Positions 22,889 to 34,672 are shown, numbered from the stretch's first letter. The stretch: 64,000 nt of DNA from Ascaphus truei (GCA_036426205.1 CM071568.1:49094801-49158800), one strand, 5' to 3'. The notes: generated by a model from the letters alone, not told the origin. Numbers and translations: made by a program.

Positions 22889-23324
22889 ATATAGTATACT
22901 ATAGTAAGGCTCTCACTTCCGGGGAATTGCTTCAGAAAACAAAAACATGCTCTCTCCACATACATTGAGCAATGTATGTTGCATCAGTTTCTGGTATGTA
23001 TGTCCTCTTGACCCCTGATAAACTGAGCTTCCTGCTCAGATTCCACTGAGACGGTTATTTTACCACTCCTGGCTGCACAACTAATGCAGTGATGAAACAT
23101 GTTTGCAATATGCCTGAAGGACTGAAGCGGGGGAAGCAGCAGTTAGCTCTGCTCAGGAGATATAAGTGTTTGAAATAGTAAGCCTTATCCTGTGTACGCA
23201 TAAAAGGCCATTCGTGACAATTTTGGCTGGAGATCCCCGTTAAAGTCAGTAAGGGATTTTCAGCTGAAAACGGCCAAAACAGTCGCTTTGGCGTATGTAG
23301 AATTACTAACTGTTAGGGGGATTA

Positions 23325-23520
23325 AAATGGAACTTTCCCTGGGGCAGTCTGAAACTTACCATGGTGTCCTCAGATGCGGGAAATGAGAAAAATCATGATT
23401 TTACAAACTATTTTTTTGCTCATGGGGCAGAATACGAACATTATATGAGTTAAACTCATATAGGATTTGGGGGGGGGGGAGGGGGAGGGTTTGCTGCTTT
23501 AGCCCTTTGGGGGATCTAAG
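23325..23520 (+). mobile_element. Dispersed repeat, also at 45800-45965
   Basis: aaaatggaactttccc-gggg-cagtctgaaac, accatggt, ttaaactcatataggattt and tgctgcttta occur in the same order in both places. The family is unclassified. Confidence 0.5.
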
Positions 23521-24106
23521 ATGTTGTCACCATGTCATGGGGTCTGGCAGAAGGTAGAGTCATGCAGGCACACGTCCTAAATAAGGCATATAGGTGAATC
23601 ATGCCGGTGCTCCGTGCTGAAAGGGAAATCCTGCAAAGTCCCGCTCACGGTTTTCCATGCTACCTTCATTTTTACCCTCACTCCAGTATCCCGTTTCGGT
23701 CCCACAATCAGACGCAAGCTATACAGCAGCAGGAGGCAGCAGTTACCGGCAGTGTAATTCGAACAAAAATAGGTATAAGTGGCACACCACTGTTAATAAA
23801 ATGTAATCTGCGTAATCTGCCATGAAGGTTTCTGCATTTGCTATCTGACTGCCCCGGCAAGGAACAGCTGATGTTGCTTAGCGGTACTCAGGGATTCCGT
23901 GTATGCCATTTGGAGTGCCCCGAATGTACTGTATACAACTAATGTCGCTTGGCTGCAATAGGATAACTTATGCATTGGACAACCCTCTGGTTTAAATCAG
24001 CAGACCACAGGCTTGTACTTGAACTTTACATTACTTCTGACTATCTGCAGCCCTTATATCCACTTACAGGCATTGTATGGACTGTTCTAGTGTACCAACA
24101 GCCTAA

Positions 24107-24276
24107 GGCTGCGCTTATAGTGCAGTCACCAGCGACGCTGATATCGCTGGAAAAATCAAATTGAAGTGACTTCCAGCGATCGCGACCAAGCCGTCGCGCC
24201 TACTATAAGCGCACGCGACGGCGTCAATACATTTGTTTTGATGCGACGTCGCGTCACCGGCACTATAAGAGTGGCA
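24107..24276. mobile_element. PIF/Harbinger-type MITE, 170 bp
   Basis: Left end GGCTGCGCTTATAGTGC and right end GCACTATAAGAGTGGCA are inverted with a few mismatches. TAA flanks both sides (24104-24106, 24277-24279). The interior has several cgcgac/gtcgcg inverted words and can fold on itself. Confidence 0.75.
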
Positions 24277-24533
24277 TAAGGCTTCTAACTACATTAGAGA
24301 CTGGGTCATAAGTATCCTTAGGGCTTCAGTATGTGATTTTCTAAGATCAGTGAACATTTTTAGAAGGTACTTTATCACTTCTATATTGCCATTTTGCCTT
24401 ATATATGCACCATACTCATATTTTGGGTAGAATTGTTCCATCAATTGAGTACAGGGTTTATATGTTGTATATATTGGATCATTTTGATTTTATGTTGCTG
24501 CAGTTCCACCAGGGTTTGCTCTTATTACATAGT

Positions 24534-24537
<4 letters not shown>

Positions 24538-24591
<54 letters not shown>
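24538..24591 (+). repeat. (TG)n microsatellite
   Basis: Uninterrupted tgtgtg run directly beside the 3' end of the minus-strand Rex1 LINE. Confidence 0.97.
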
Positions 24592-24594
<3 letters not shown>

Positions 24595-24599
24595 TGGTT

Positions 24600-25560
24600 A
24601 TACATTATTTATTTATTATTTATAAATAATTTTAGCCAGGAACGTACTATTGATGTTACCTCTCGTTTTCAAGTATGTCCTGGGCACAGAGTAAAACAAA
24701 TAATACATGGTTACAAGTACAGTTACATAAATGAACAGGGTATACATTATATACAAGACATTGCGTGCACAGTTAAAGATAATATATATTATGAACGTAT
24801 GAAACAGTTACAGACCAGGTTAAAATGTGAGACAGCCTTAGATTTGGAAGAACTTAAACTGGTGGTGGATGTGAGAGTCTCTGGTAGGTTGTTCCAGTTT
24901 TGGGGTGCACGGAAGGAGAAGGAGGAACGTCCGGATACTTTGTTGAGCCATGGGACCATGAACAGTCTTTTGGAGTCTGATCTCAGGTGATAAGTGCTGC
25001 AAGTGGTAGGGGTGAGGAGCTTGTCAGGTAGCTGGGTAGCTTGCCCATGAAGAATTTAAAGGCAAGACAGGAAAGGTGAACTTTGCACCTAGACTCTAGT
25101 GTTGACCAATCTAGTTCTTTGAGCATTTCGCAGTGATGTGTGTTGTAGTTGCATTGGAGAACAAAACGACAAATTGAATTGTAGAGGGTGTCAAGTTTGC
25201 TAAGGTGGGTTTGAGGTGCCGAGCCATATACTATGTCTCCATAGTCAATAATTCGTATTAGCATCATCTGTGCGATACGCTTTCTGACCAGCAGGCTTAG
25301 GGAGGATTTCTTCCTGTAAAGTACCCCTAGTTTGGCATAGGTCTTGGTTGTCAGGGTATCAACGTGCATCCCGAATGTTAAGTGGGAGTCAAACCATAAG
25401 CCCAGGTATTTAAAACTAGTGACAGGGGTTAGGGTGGTGTTAGCGTTGGTTCTAATCAGGAGCTCAGTCACTTGAAGCTTTACAAATTTAGTCTTGGTCC
25501 CAAATACCATTGTTACAGTCATATATACTATATGTTTAGCTTTAATGAGGCTCATTGCCT
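24600..25560 (-). mobile_element. Rex1-like LINE, 5'-truncated copy
   Basis: A C-terminal RT coding piece is followed by a 3' UTR with acctctcgttttcaagtatgtcctgggcacag (plus-strand reading) and an ATTTATTTATTATTTATAAAT end next to the (TG)n run. The same 3' UTR is repeated at 33963-34165. The 5' three-quarters of the element is missing. Confidence 0.8.
24983..25555 (-). CDS. Rex1-like reverse transcriptase, C-terminal fragment (190 aa, open)
   Basis: The frame is uninterrupted and reads TSFKYLGLWFDSHLTF, then KLGVLYRKKSSLS, RIIDYGDIVYGSAP, LDTLYNSICRFVLQCNY and THHCEMLKELDWSTLESR. This order (FKYLG-W-D, KLG-LYR-KSS, DYGD-VY, THHC) is the post-catalytic region of Rex1 clade retrotransposons. 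The catalytic YADD region would lie upstream and is absent, so the fragment cannot be active. The start Met is arbitrary, since coding begins upstream in a full element. Confidence 0.75.
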   Translation of the reverse strand: MSLIKAKHIVYMTVTMVFGTKTKFVKLQVTELLIRTNANTTLTPVTSFKYLGLWFDSHLTFGMHVDTLTTKTYAKLGVLYRKKSSLSLLVRKRIAQMMLIRIIDYGDIVYGSAPQTHLSKLDTLYNSICRFVLQCNYNTHHCEMLKELDWSTLESRCKVHLSCLAFKFFMGKLPSYLTSSSPLPLAALIT

Positions 25561-25599
25561 TTTCAGCTAGCTATATCCCTTCTTTGAGAGAGGCATATA

Positions 25600-26180
25600 T
25601 TTGTTTGCCCCCTCTCTAATTACTGGGATTACTGTGAGGTTCATAAACATTAGAAGTTTTTTCAGTCGAACTAGGGCTCATTATAGGTATCTTTTCCAAT
25701 ATCCGTAATACACACATGAGCTTCTAGTATCACCTTATTGTAATTGGCATATTCCTGCATTTACCATGTTTAAAGGAGACGAGGGTCAACAGCTTGTTCA
25801 ATAAACGTTATGAAAAGTTTTCACAATGCATTTGTAGGTCCCCCTGTGACTACCCAATGGGTTCACACAATCCCCCTCCTTTCACTGTGCTCTCCTTGCA
25901 ATGCACTGGGAGATGGGGGAGGATAATGGAATATATTGCTGATGACAATGTTTTTGCTTCACCAATTGCAACAGAAGCAAAAACAGGGCCATGTTATCAT
26001 GTTGTTTATGCAGCAACTTGATTACATTGGGAGGGCGGGCGTGCTACGTGTCCTAAGGAGGGGACAGACAGGTCACCTCCTCCCCCATGTGCTCTTCGGT
26101 CTGTGCACAGCCAGCTTCTCCCCCCCCCCCCCCCGACTCCGAACGTGTTGTGACTGACGCTTTGTGTCTGTGTTGTGAAC
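25600..26180. other. Upstream flank of the FRAT gene, no gene seen
   Basis: I find no recognisable transposon ends and no credible coding frame. GC content and CpG density rise towards 26040. A C-homopolymer at about 26119-26134 and an A-run at 26273-26293 could be length-variable. Confidence 0.4.
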
Positions 26181-26184
26181 CTAG

Positions 26185-26672
26185 CTGTGGCCCCGCCCCT
26201 TTATCTCCCACATACACATATACACACGCGCGTACCAAAACAAGGCTGACGTCACCAACGTACGAGATATTTTAAAAAAAAAAAAAAAAAAAAGAGGAAG
26301 GAGGGGAGGAGCCAACGGCAAACAAAGACCATTGGGGGGGAGCGGGCAAGTGGTACAATCCACCCGCCTTTATCCAACAACGAATAACCCAAGCGTTTTT
26401 AGAGCGGGTTTGACAAACGCGAGTAATTACTAAACAGATATACGGCAAACAGGAAAATGGGCGGAACATACGTGGGGAAATGTATGATATAAGTGAAATC
26501 CACCCCCCACCTCCTGGTAGTGGCACAGTCCGAACATTGCAGCGCGTCACCCATTGTTTACAACCCGAGCTGGGTCGGTTGGAGCCGGGTTGTGTTTCCC
26601 GGCTGTGAGGTTGTGTCGCAGCGCACAGTGACCGCACGGCCGCCTCCTCCTCCTCCGTGCGGGTCCCACACC
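26185..26672 (+). promoter_or_regulatory. Putative promoter and 5' UTR of the FRAT/GBP gene
   Basis: GC-box-like ccccgccccttt lies at about 26192 and CpG density rises to a peak across 26550-27150. No TATA box is placed convincingly. The transcription start cannot be fixed by reading. The 5' UTR contains short upstream open frames. Confidence 0.4.
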
Positions 26673-27191
26673 ATGCCGTGCCGGAAAGAAAGCTTCCTGC
26701 TGCTAGAGCAGTCCGTCACCGTGGGGTCCCAGGAGGTGGACACCCTGGTAGCCCGAATAGGGGAAGCCCTGCAGCTGAACGCCCAGCGGACACCGACCTC
26801 ATGCAGCCGAGCCTACGGGTCACTGAAACCCTCACCCAACAGCCGAGCCGCCGCCTGCTCGTGCGTGCGGGGCAGGACCACGCCATACTCCGTGTGCACC
26901 CCCCGAGGGGCCGGGAGGTACCATCACCAACACCAGGACCTGTGTACGGGAGGCCGGGGGAGCAAGCGGCTGTGCGGCCGGGGCTGGGGCAGGAAACACG
27001 GGCAGCACGGCGGCGGCGAGGAGGATGAAGGGGCCGAGGAGGAGGAGGACTCCCACCACCAGCTGCTGCAGGATCTGCTGCTGTCAGGGAACCTCATCAA
27101 GGAGGCGGTGCGGAGGCTGCACATGGCCGGGGAGAGCCCCACCACGCAATGCAATGGGGGGGAGGTCACAGAGGCGACACCGGTGCTGTGA
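26673..27191 (+). CDS. frat1: GSK-3-binding protein (FRAT/GBP family), 172 aa, single exon
   Basis: FRAT/GBP proteins bind glycogen synthase kinase 3, block its access to Axin and beta-catenin, and so favour canonical Wnt signalling; the Xenopus homologue GBP acts in dorsal axis formation. Here residues 1-36 hold the conserved MPCRKESFLLLEQSVTVGS and EVDTLVARIGEALQLN blocks. The middle (60-110) is Cys/Arg/Gly-rich, 115-126 is acidic, and 129-150 is the GSK-3-binding helix with LLQDLLLSGNLIKEAVRRLH. The start is the ATG in caccATGc because MPC- is the family N-terminus; the open frame extends 60 codons upstream without conserved sequence. Intronless, as in mammalian FRAT genes. Its length is close to that of frog GBP and shorter than mammalian FRAT1. 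Orthology to FRAT1 rather than FRAT2 is not decidable here. Confidence 0.95.
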   Translation: MPCRKESFLLLEQSVTVGSQEVDTLVARIGEALQLNAQRTPTSCSRAYGSLKPSPNSRAAACSCVRGRTTPYSVCTPRGAGRYHHQHQDLCTGGRGSKRLCGRGWGRKHGQHGGGEEDEGAEEEEDSHHQLLQDLLLSGNLIKEAVRRLHMAGESPTTQCNGGEVTEATPVL

Positions 27192-30100
27192 CCCTGACCC
27201 CGAGGAGGGGGAGACCAATACAAGACTAAGGGGCACCTAAAAAGTGATCGTCCGGAGAAGGGGGGAGCCGGTTTCTGGAGGGAGAGGGTGACAGATCACA
27301 TACCTAAATTCACTAAATACACCCCTGTGTCGTTGCCGTTTTTTTGTTTCAGGAATAAGCTAAGGGGTGTGAGGTTTGCCCTAGTGTTGCCACTGCCGTG
27401 GCAAAGATGGTTGAGGTCCTATCCCAAGCAGGGATCGTGGCCAACAGCCATGGACAGTGCTGGACTGTGCCGGGTATTGAGGGGGCCAGGGTTACCCAAC
27501 CAAAAGAAGGGCACCCTGTCTCCTAAATGCTTGGGAGCTGAGTCCCTGTAGGTCCTGGTGCCGTGTTATAACACGAGGTGAGACATCTCGTTGGTCACCT
27601 ATGCCTTGTGGACATTCCTGTGATCACTAACACCCGGGCTCGGAATTGGTACACCTCCCCCGCACAACCCGATGAATTGATACCAATATGAACCTTGGTT
27701 GTGATTGCTGCTCTTTCTAGTGTGACATGTGGCTAAACATTTGCCAGATCAAAAGCCACCAAAGGAGTCAGATACTGATTGGGGTCACCAGGCCCTTCAC
27801 TCTGGCGTTTCCTACAAAATAAGTCATGGTGTCAGAATCAAACCAACACTGAAACACCCCGACATCTGAGATCTGCTGTCAACGACTTGTGTTAATGTGA
27901 TAACCAGATTATGAAAGGGATGTGCAACTAAATCCTAATGGTCATATCTCCTTCCCAAGTGTGCAGAGCCAGAGGGCCCCACCCTATTACCCTGGCCTGG
28001 GACTCCAATCCCCTCCCCAGGTTTGGAGAAGCCATCAGAGACAGAAAAGGTTGTGAAACCTCAGGGAGCAAGTAATCAAAGAGCATCTATTGCGGGAGCT
28101 ACAGACAAGATCAAACATTTTGTGCAATTATAACACGAGCTGGTGGCTTGTTGGGAACCGTTTGTTCCTCTTGATGACAGAAATTCTTTAACTTCTTCCC
28201 AACCCCACCCCCCAACATAGCTGGGTTTACAAGATACTTGAAATGCTTTGACCCTTCTTTTTTTTTATCTTTTTTTTTTTAATCCAACAGGGAAACTCAT
28301 GTGGTGCTTCTAACTGTGTCATAGAGAAACCGTTTTCTTGTTTCACTTTTGTAATTTATGCTGATAGAGGAAATATGGGTGGAGAAAAACTCCATGTTGC
28401 ATTTTTTAGTTTTGGTGCAGAATTGGGTTATATAGTATTTATTCACACCATGCATGGGTTTGTCTGCATGTACCAGACTGGCTTGTGGCTCTGGGTAGAG
28501 CACATGGAGTGTTTTTGGTCTGTTATTGTTCTCTGCTTCTTGTTTACAATTTTGCCAGAGGAGACTGGCTTGTGCATGTCCATTAAAAGAAAAAAAAATA
28601 ATCTGGCAGAGTTTATAGGCTCACCTCATTCAGGGTCATTCTTGCCAGATCCATTGCACAGCCTTTTATTGCCCCATCAGATTACAAGACAAATGTGAAT
28701 TATAGCACACAATCCAGTTGTGCTACAGCCAAATAGGAGAATGTAACGCTTATTTAAAAATCTAGACTAGTCGTAGTTTGAAAAATGCATCAAGATGAAT
28801 TGATTATACACTTTTCTTTGTTTCTCATGACATTGCTTTATATTTACAGTAATTCTTGGGTGCTGTGAGCTAAAGCAGAAGTTTGTGCTTTTTGTCCCCC
28901 TCGAGGGTGGGGGGGGGGGGTTAATTTTACATAATTGGGGAGCAGGTGTCTCCGACTATCCAACTTTCTATTGATGACCCTACGGTATTTGTATTTTTTG
29001 TGTGTCAAACACTGACAAATTTAAGCTACAAATATATATGGAATTGGTGGGTCCTGGGAGGTCAGGGGACCATGGATAGATGTGGGAGACCCTCCACTTC
29101 CTCCATATTCAGGTACAAAAATAAATACTTGGACTGCAGATTTAAGCAATGCTGTATAGATGATCTCTGTATAATGGATCTTAACCAGTCTACCTGAAAT
29201 ACTATAAATCACTTCACACTGAGGTAAAAAAAAAAATGGTTTTGTAAGCAACAACACTGTACAATTTCCCTTTAATATCACTATATGTGTTTGAGATGCA
29301 TATATAAAAGGTGCAAAGGGCACGTTTATTCTTGATAGCGGTGTTGCTGCATCTATGCTTTTAACACACAATCTCCCTTATTCCACATTTTTCAGCTGTT
29401 TTACTTGACGCATAGGATCAGTGATGCTTATAAATAGATTTCTGATCACAGCCATCATAGAAGCATCACATTTCCCATAACAGATATCAGTGACAAAGGG
29501 GGTAGCTGTAAGAAGCTTTAAAGTTTCTCTTGTTTTGTTTTTTCCGCCGTAGAATTCTGCAATTAATTATTTCCGCAAGATGCAGCTTATTGCAATATCC
29601 CTGTGCAACCAGTGGCCAAACGGTTTTGGGACGCCAAGAGCATTGTGGAGCTTAGGATGGCTTCTCCATTTTGTCATTTTGCAGCTCAAATGGTCTTTAC
29701 TCTGACCACGCACACTATTTAACACATTTGGTTGCAGCAGTGAACTGTAAAATAATGCATTACACTGCTCCATCTGTCAGCTACAGGGTTAAGCATGTCC
29801 ATTACTATTGTGATGGAGGCAAAGCTATTTTCTAGATGACACCAGCACTGTAGCAACATTTAAGAGAAGCCTAAAAAAAGATGCAAAACACTTAACGCCC
29901 CCCCCCCCCTCTTTTTTAAATTAGACACTGGCCAGCTTCACGTGACTACATCCAGAGGATCCGATTAGTTATCTACCAAAACGTCTGGTCGTTGGGTGGT
30001 GTTCTGAATCTAGTTTCCCTTTTTGTTCTTTTTGCTGTATGAAACAGTCTGGCAAATCATGAAACGTTTGAATGTAACATACAGTATGTGAAGGAGTGGG

Positions 30101-30520
30101 GATACAGTGGTACTAACAATGTTGATATACAGCACTTGTTATGCTGGTGGTTCTTTAAGTGCATTAAAGCGCAGCGCGTAGCATGCCTCTCCAGCATAAA
30201 GGTGACTTAAATATACAGCGCTGTTTCCTCTCTGCTGCCAGGTGTGCTAATTTGGTAACAGATTTTTCAAGAGCAGCCCACTTTCAGCCTCATTTTGCAG
30301 ATTTTTTTTTGGGGGGGGGGTGGGGTTTATAAGCACCGTACAGTTGAGGCATTGTTCACTTAAGCTAATACAAAAAAAAAAAAAACTTGAACCAATGGCC
30401 AGGTTATGATAAATTGTGGCCGTCGGAAAGTGTACCCTTCGTAACGAAGTGTTGATTGTGTTCCTGGAACTTCAGGATTTATGAATTGAAATGTATACAA
30501 TAAACATGATTTCCTATTTA
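27192..30520 (+). other. Probable 3' UTR and 3' flank of the FRAT/GBP gene
   Basis: About 3.3 kb without any transposon end or repeat shared with the rest of the window, in sharp contrast to its surroundings. It ends at a plausible polyadenylation site. It includes T-, C- and G-homopolymers (28257, 28909, 29899, 30310). Whether the whole stretch is one UTR needs transcript data. Confidence 0.5.
30499..30504 (+). promoter_or_regulatory. Polyadenylation signal AATAAA
   Basis: AATAAA in atacaataaacatg is followed 25-45 bases later by a GT-rich ctgtgtggtctgtt element, the usual arrangement of a vertebrate cleavage site. It is the best candidate 3' end for the FRAT transcript. Confidence 0.5.
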
Positions 30521-30604
30521 CTTATTTCTCCTGTGTGGTCTGTTATACAAGCAAAATGTTTTTTTTCCTGCAGATCTCTGTGAATGTGATTTTAGTTTGG
30601 CATA

Positions 30605-30831
30605 CAGTAGGGCCCCACTCATACGGCGGGTTCCGTTCTAGGCCGCCGCCGGAAAGCAAAAATCACCGAAAAAGCGGAACATAGCATTTGCTATGTCCAC
30701 CGGTGATTGTCCGTCTTTCCTACCCTGTTCTGCGCATGCGCGACCTCGATCGCCCCCCTTCTGCGCAGACATGGCAGCCCCCTTCTTGGTACCGCCGTAT
30801 TGGCGAATCGCCAAGAAGCGGGGCCCTACTG
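30605..30831. mobile_element. Tigger/mariner-like MITE, 227 bp
   Basis: CAGTAGGGCCCC at the left and GGGGCCCTACTG at the right are perfect 12-bp inverted ends with TA duplicated on both sides. An NRF1-like GCGCATGCGC lies at 30732-30741. The element inserted just beyond the FRAT 3' end. It has no transposase. Confidence 0.85.
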
Positions 30832-31539
30832 TATTTATGCCTCCCGGGCGATTGGTTGAAGATGAAATAATAGTACAAGTTGATGATGCTGCGACGTGCA
30901 CGATGGTGACGTTGCATCACAGACCTAGTGCAACAGTATTTTTTGTTGCCAGGATTGTCTAACCAATGTTCTGTAAACAATACCAAGTAATCACAAACAA
31001 AAGAACATCTTCTATGCACGGAGCATCTCTTGGTTTAATTACCAGCAGCTCGCTTGATTAATGCCCCAACCTAAAGCTGTTAATATAAATAAGACGTTTA
31101 TCATCGCTGTGTTCATGGTTATTACGGTGATCACATACTACTACGGCACTGTTCTATTTATTTTTACATAATGGTGATGTGATTGCTCAGCAAAAAGGTG
31201 CTGAGCCTCCATATCCTGTTTTTGGCTTTCAATTAAAACTAAAAACAAGCACTCCTTTGCTTTCAGTGGCAATTGGACAACCCTAGGCAGGGTCACATTG
31301 GTTTCATTTAAATACAAGGCACTGCCTTTTAATAAAGGATAGCTAGTACATAGCGGCACGTCCACCAAGCTTCATCAAGGACTGCAGGGATAGACCTGAT
31401 CCAATCACAAACATCTGTTTTTTTTGGGGGGGAGGTGGTGAGCACAGAAGACAAATGGTGACTGCACTAGCCTTTTTAGCATACTGACTTAAAGTCATTT
31501 TTGTGTGTGCGTGTGTGCGTGTGTGCGTGCGTGCGTGCG

Positions 31540-31765
31540 CGCTGTGTTTTGAAGCAGGGTGCCTCCAGAACTGAACTGGTATTAATTTTGGCTCTTGGGA
31601 CCCCCTGCTTCCTGAGATACCTCTGTAGGGGAGTGCCAGTAACAGCTCCAGCTGGGTGATGTGGGACTATCGAAATTGTGGATTTAAGGCTCCTGCGGCC
31701 AATAGGAAGCTGTGATGTCATCCCTTGCGGCTTCCTATTGGCCCGCGTGAGAGAGGAAAGCTGAA
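31540..31765 (+). mobile_element. Dispersed repeat 'ggaagcagg...cctgcttcc', copy 2
   Basis: Matches 20742-20990 in gaagcaggg-gcctcc-gaactgaac, gaccccctgcttcctgagatac, ctgtagg and ccaataggaagc. An inverted ggcttcctattgg follows, so the right part can pair with the middle. A (TGTGCG)n microsatellite lies just upstream (31500-31540). Confidence 0.55.
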
Positions 31766-32340
31766 AATGAAACATACACTCTTCTGTTCCCTTTCCAATT
31801 TTATTTGAAATAAAAGCAACTACACATACATCATTTCTATTGCTACCACGAGGCTACAGCAGCCATTTTACAAGTAATGAAAATCCAACCACAGTACTAG
31901 CACAATGATGGAGTTCTACAACATTAAAACAGGCACGGTGCCATCCCACATAGCATGCGATCCACTAATGGCAGCAATATGTAATGCTATTCAAACAGGG
32001 AGAGAAAATAACTGCTTCTCCCCCCCCCCCCTCCCTCTTATCCAAAAGAGCTTAATCCACTTAGAGTGGGCACTTAGATATATGTATATACATGTTTTCT
32101 TTTTTTAAGTGAGTGCAGTTGCATAGTTTCCTTTAATTCAAATGTATCCTTTTTTTCTTAGCAATATATAATTACTGGCTACTTTTTTAAGGCGCTTGCT
32201 CTTACAGTAAAAATGAACCAATGTTAATGTGTTTAACGTTAGATCTTCTGTGAATATTTTTTTTTTGTCAGTTTGTAAACTTACCAGTTAGACTTTTTTT
32301 TTTTTAAGGGCGTTTATTTTCCGCCAGCTACCTCTCCTTT

Positions 32341-32687
32341 ATGGCTACGGCCCCAGTCACTCCACACACGCTGTGGTCGGAGTGCCTGGCGGCACGTGCA
32401 CCTTGTCAAGCCGCGATTTGTGGTCTGAGAGGAAAGACTAGATCGCAGTGGGGGGAGGGGGTGGCCATGACGTCCCGCAGCTGGTTCATCCTCATTGACT
32501 GACCCGCCGCCGTGACGTGGCCAGCGCTGTGTCGCCACTAGTAAAGACAAAATAATACCTGTCTTTAAAAAAAAAATGGTCGCGCATCGCGATCTACACA
32601 TGTGCTGTCACTTACTGGGCCGGCCCCATTAGGGGGCGGATCTTGTTCCCGCAGCGCACGCACTGCAGCTGACACTGGGGACCTAGC
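32341..32687. mobile_element. Harbinger-like MITE family 'GGCT-CG-CCCCAGT', copy 1
   Basis: Left GGCTACGGCCCCAGT and right ACTGGGGACCTAGCC are near-perfect inverted ends. The interior shares gctggttc-tcctcattg-ctga-ccgc, cgtgacgtggccagcgct, tcgccactagtaaagacaaaat and gtcttt with 41989-42269. The target duplication is not clear. Confidence 0.6.
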
Positions 32688-33118
32688 CGAACTATGTTTT
32701 GCTAGACTGCAGTTTCCAAAGGCTAAACACTTGTCTCCTCAATCCTGGTATTGACCCTCAAAAAGGGACAGAGAAAGTTAAGGCCTCGTACATAATAAAT
32801 ATATTGTAAGAACAAATATTTATTGCTTCTGACCTGGCTAATGCCAGCACCTGATTCTCTAACCTTACTGCACAATTTCACTGTCATACACTGATGCAGT
32901 TTGACACCCAGAACCGTTGTTCTAATAATTTAAGCCTGTGTTTTTCCTGTTTATATGGGTGCTACACCCATAGTAGAGGACATTCTTGAATTGTACGTTC
33001 ACCCCCTCATTTACGTCAAAAAAGAAAATCTCGCAATTTCCCAGAAAAGCTGTGCAAGGCGGAAACTTGTAGGGTTCCATGTTAAAATGGATTGAATCAA
33101 AGGGTGACACCTTGTTCA

Positions 33119-33230
33119 TATATGCATGTAATTTCCCAGAATCCCTTGCAGTGGAAGTATTGTATGTTAGGAGATAACGGTGTATAGCAGTGTTGCAGAC
33201 CTGACTGAGGCGTGAATGTTCTCACAAATT
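33119..33230 (+). mobile_element. Repeat 'gtgctcatttgcatgtc', copy 2
   Basis: atgcatgtaatttcccagaatcccttgcagtggaag...gttgcagacctgactgaggcgtgaatg matches the copies at 19592, 44976 and 47858. The left end is eroded. Confidence 0.6.
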
Positions 33231-33962
33231 ATATTTTCATTTGATGTATGCTATACGGTGTAGGGTTTTTGTCACTTTTTCACCACCTATAACTTATTTA
33301 AGGTGTGGCCAAAACAGTCAAATCTTTGCCTTAAATATGATGCTCATTGGTTTTACTTAAATGTAATCATCAATTTTTCTGCAAGAGCATATGCATCTTT
33401 AAAGCTACAGGCCAAGCAATATCCTACGGGTGTGTGTGTGTGTGTGTGTTTAATAAATCAGTTCTGTACTATGAGAAAATACTTGTAGCATTTTAAAAAA
33501 AAACACTCTGAACGACATTTTTAATGTATTATAATGTAACAAGCCTTTTTTGTTTCTAACACAACCATTTACAAAATCACAGATCCTGAGTCAATACACC
33601 TGCAGCCATTTAGTGAACCCCCAAGCCGAATCTTCACAGATCGATCACAGGAGAACGGATCAATGGGCAATTTAGCTAAATACTTATTGTATGGATTGTA
33701 TTGATGCACATATTAAATGGGGGAAAAGAAACGGCAGCTTGGCCTGCTGCTTTAAGCAAGTCTGACTGGTATCCGTAGTGTAACAATACTTTGTGTCCTA
33801 GCATGTATGTAAACAATGTTAATGGAGGCTTTAGGTTTATTTGAGTATTTCCTCTGTTCTCGTTAGTCCATATTAAGTGCCCTTGCCCTCTCCTAACTGA
33901 TATACTGTAGGCAGTGTGTACTTTCATGTGATAACTGTAATATTGAGGGTGAAGCAAACCAA

Positions 33963-34165
33963 CTAAACAATATTTTTATTTATAAAATATTTTACCAGGA
34001 AGTGATACATTGAGAGTTACCTCTCGTTTTCAAGTATGTCCTGGGCACAGAGTTAAGACAAATAATACATGGTTACAAATACAGTTACATAATGAGCAGG
34101 GTATACATTATATACAAGACATTGCATGCACAGTTAAAGATTATTTGTATTATGGGTGAATGAAA
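33963..34165 (-). mobile_element. Rex1-like LINE, 3' UTR only
   Basis: It matches 24612-24790 nearly word for word: tttattta, ttaccaggaagtgatac, acctctcgttttcaagtatg, tcctgggcacagagt, aatacatggttacaa, acattgcatgcacagttaaagat. It is a severely 5'-truncated insertion. Confidence 0.8.
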
Positions 34166-34247
34166 CAATATTGTTTCCCGCTATTTCAATCTCCAAGGAC
34201 TGAAATTACCCAGTGGCATTGACCAGTTTAAGGGGTAATATCTAGGG

Positions 34248-34435
34248 CATGGGCAGCCAACTCTAGTCTTCAAGGGCCGCCAACAGGTCAGGTTTTCAGA
34301 ATATCCCTTCCTCAGCAATGGTGGCTCAATCTGGCTCAGTCAGCATGAGTATGCCACCTATTGAGCCACCTGTGCTGAAGCAGGGCTATCCCTAGCCTGT
34401 TGGTGTCTCTTGCGGACTAGAGTTGGCCGCCCCTG
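34248..34435. mobile_element. hAT-type MITE family 'CAGGGGTGGCCAAC', copy 1
   Basis: Long inverted arms (gccaactctagtcttcaagggccgccaacaggtcagg... / ...cctgttggtgtctcttgcggactagagttggc) end in CATGGG/CCCCTG. The 8-bp flanks atctaggg at 34240-34247 and 34436-34443 are identical. It shares arms with 41192-41418 and 46257-46515. Confidence 0.85.
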
Positions 34436-34672
34436 ATCTAGGGGACATGAAAAAAGCACCCAGCAATTATTAAACATGTACATGTCAGAAGAGAATAATG
34501 TTGTGGGGGATACTCGCCTTGTAATATTCCTGGTAGAATAACACAATGTATGGCAATAACCTTTATTAACCTTAACACCTTCACTCCTCTGGCAGTAACG
34601 CGGTAATAGGGTTATTACATGAGCTATTGTTGTTTTCTGCTATAATTGTATGTGCTTTAATAATTATATTGA

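Noticed and set aside
26493..26672. 60-codon N-terminal extension of the FRAT protein
   Set aside because: Family members begin MPC-, and the extension lacks conserved sequence; it is an open 5' UTR.
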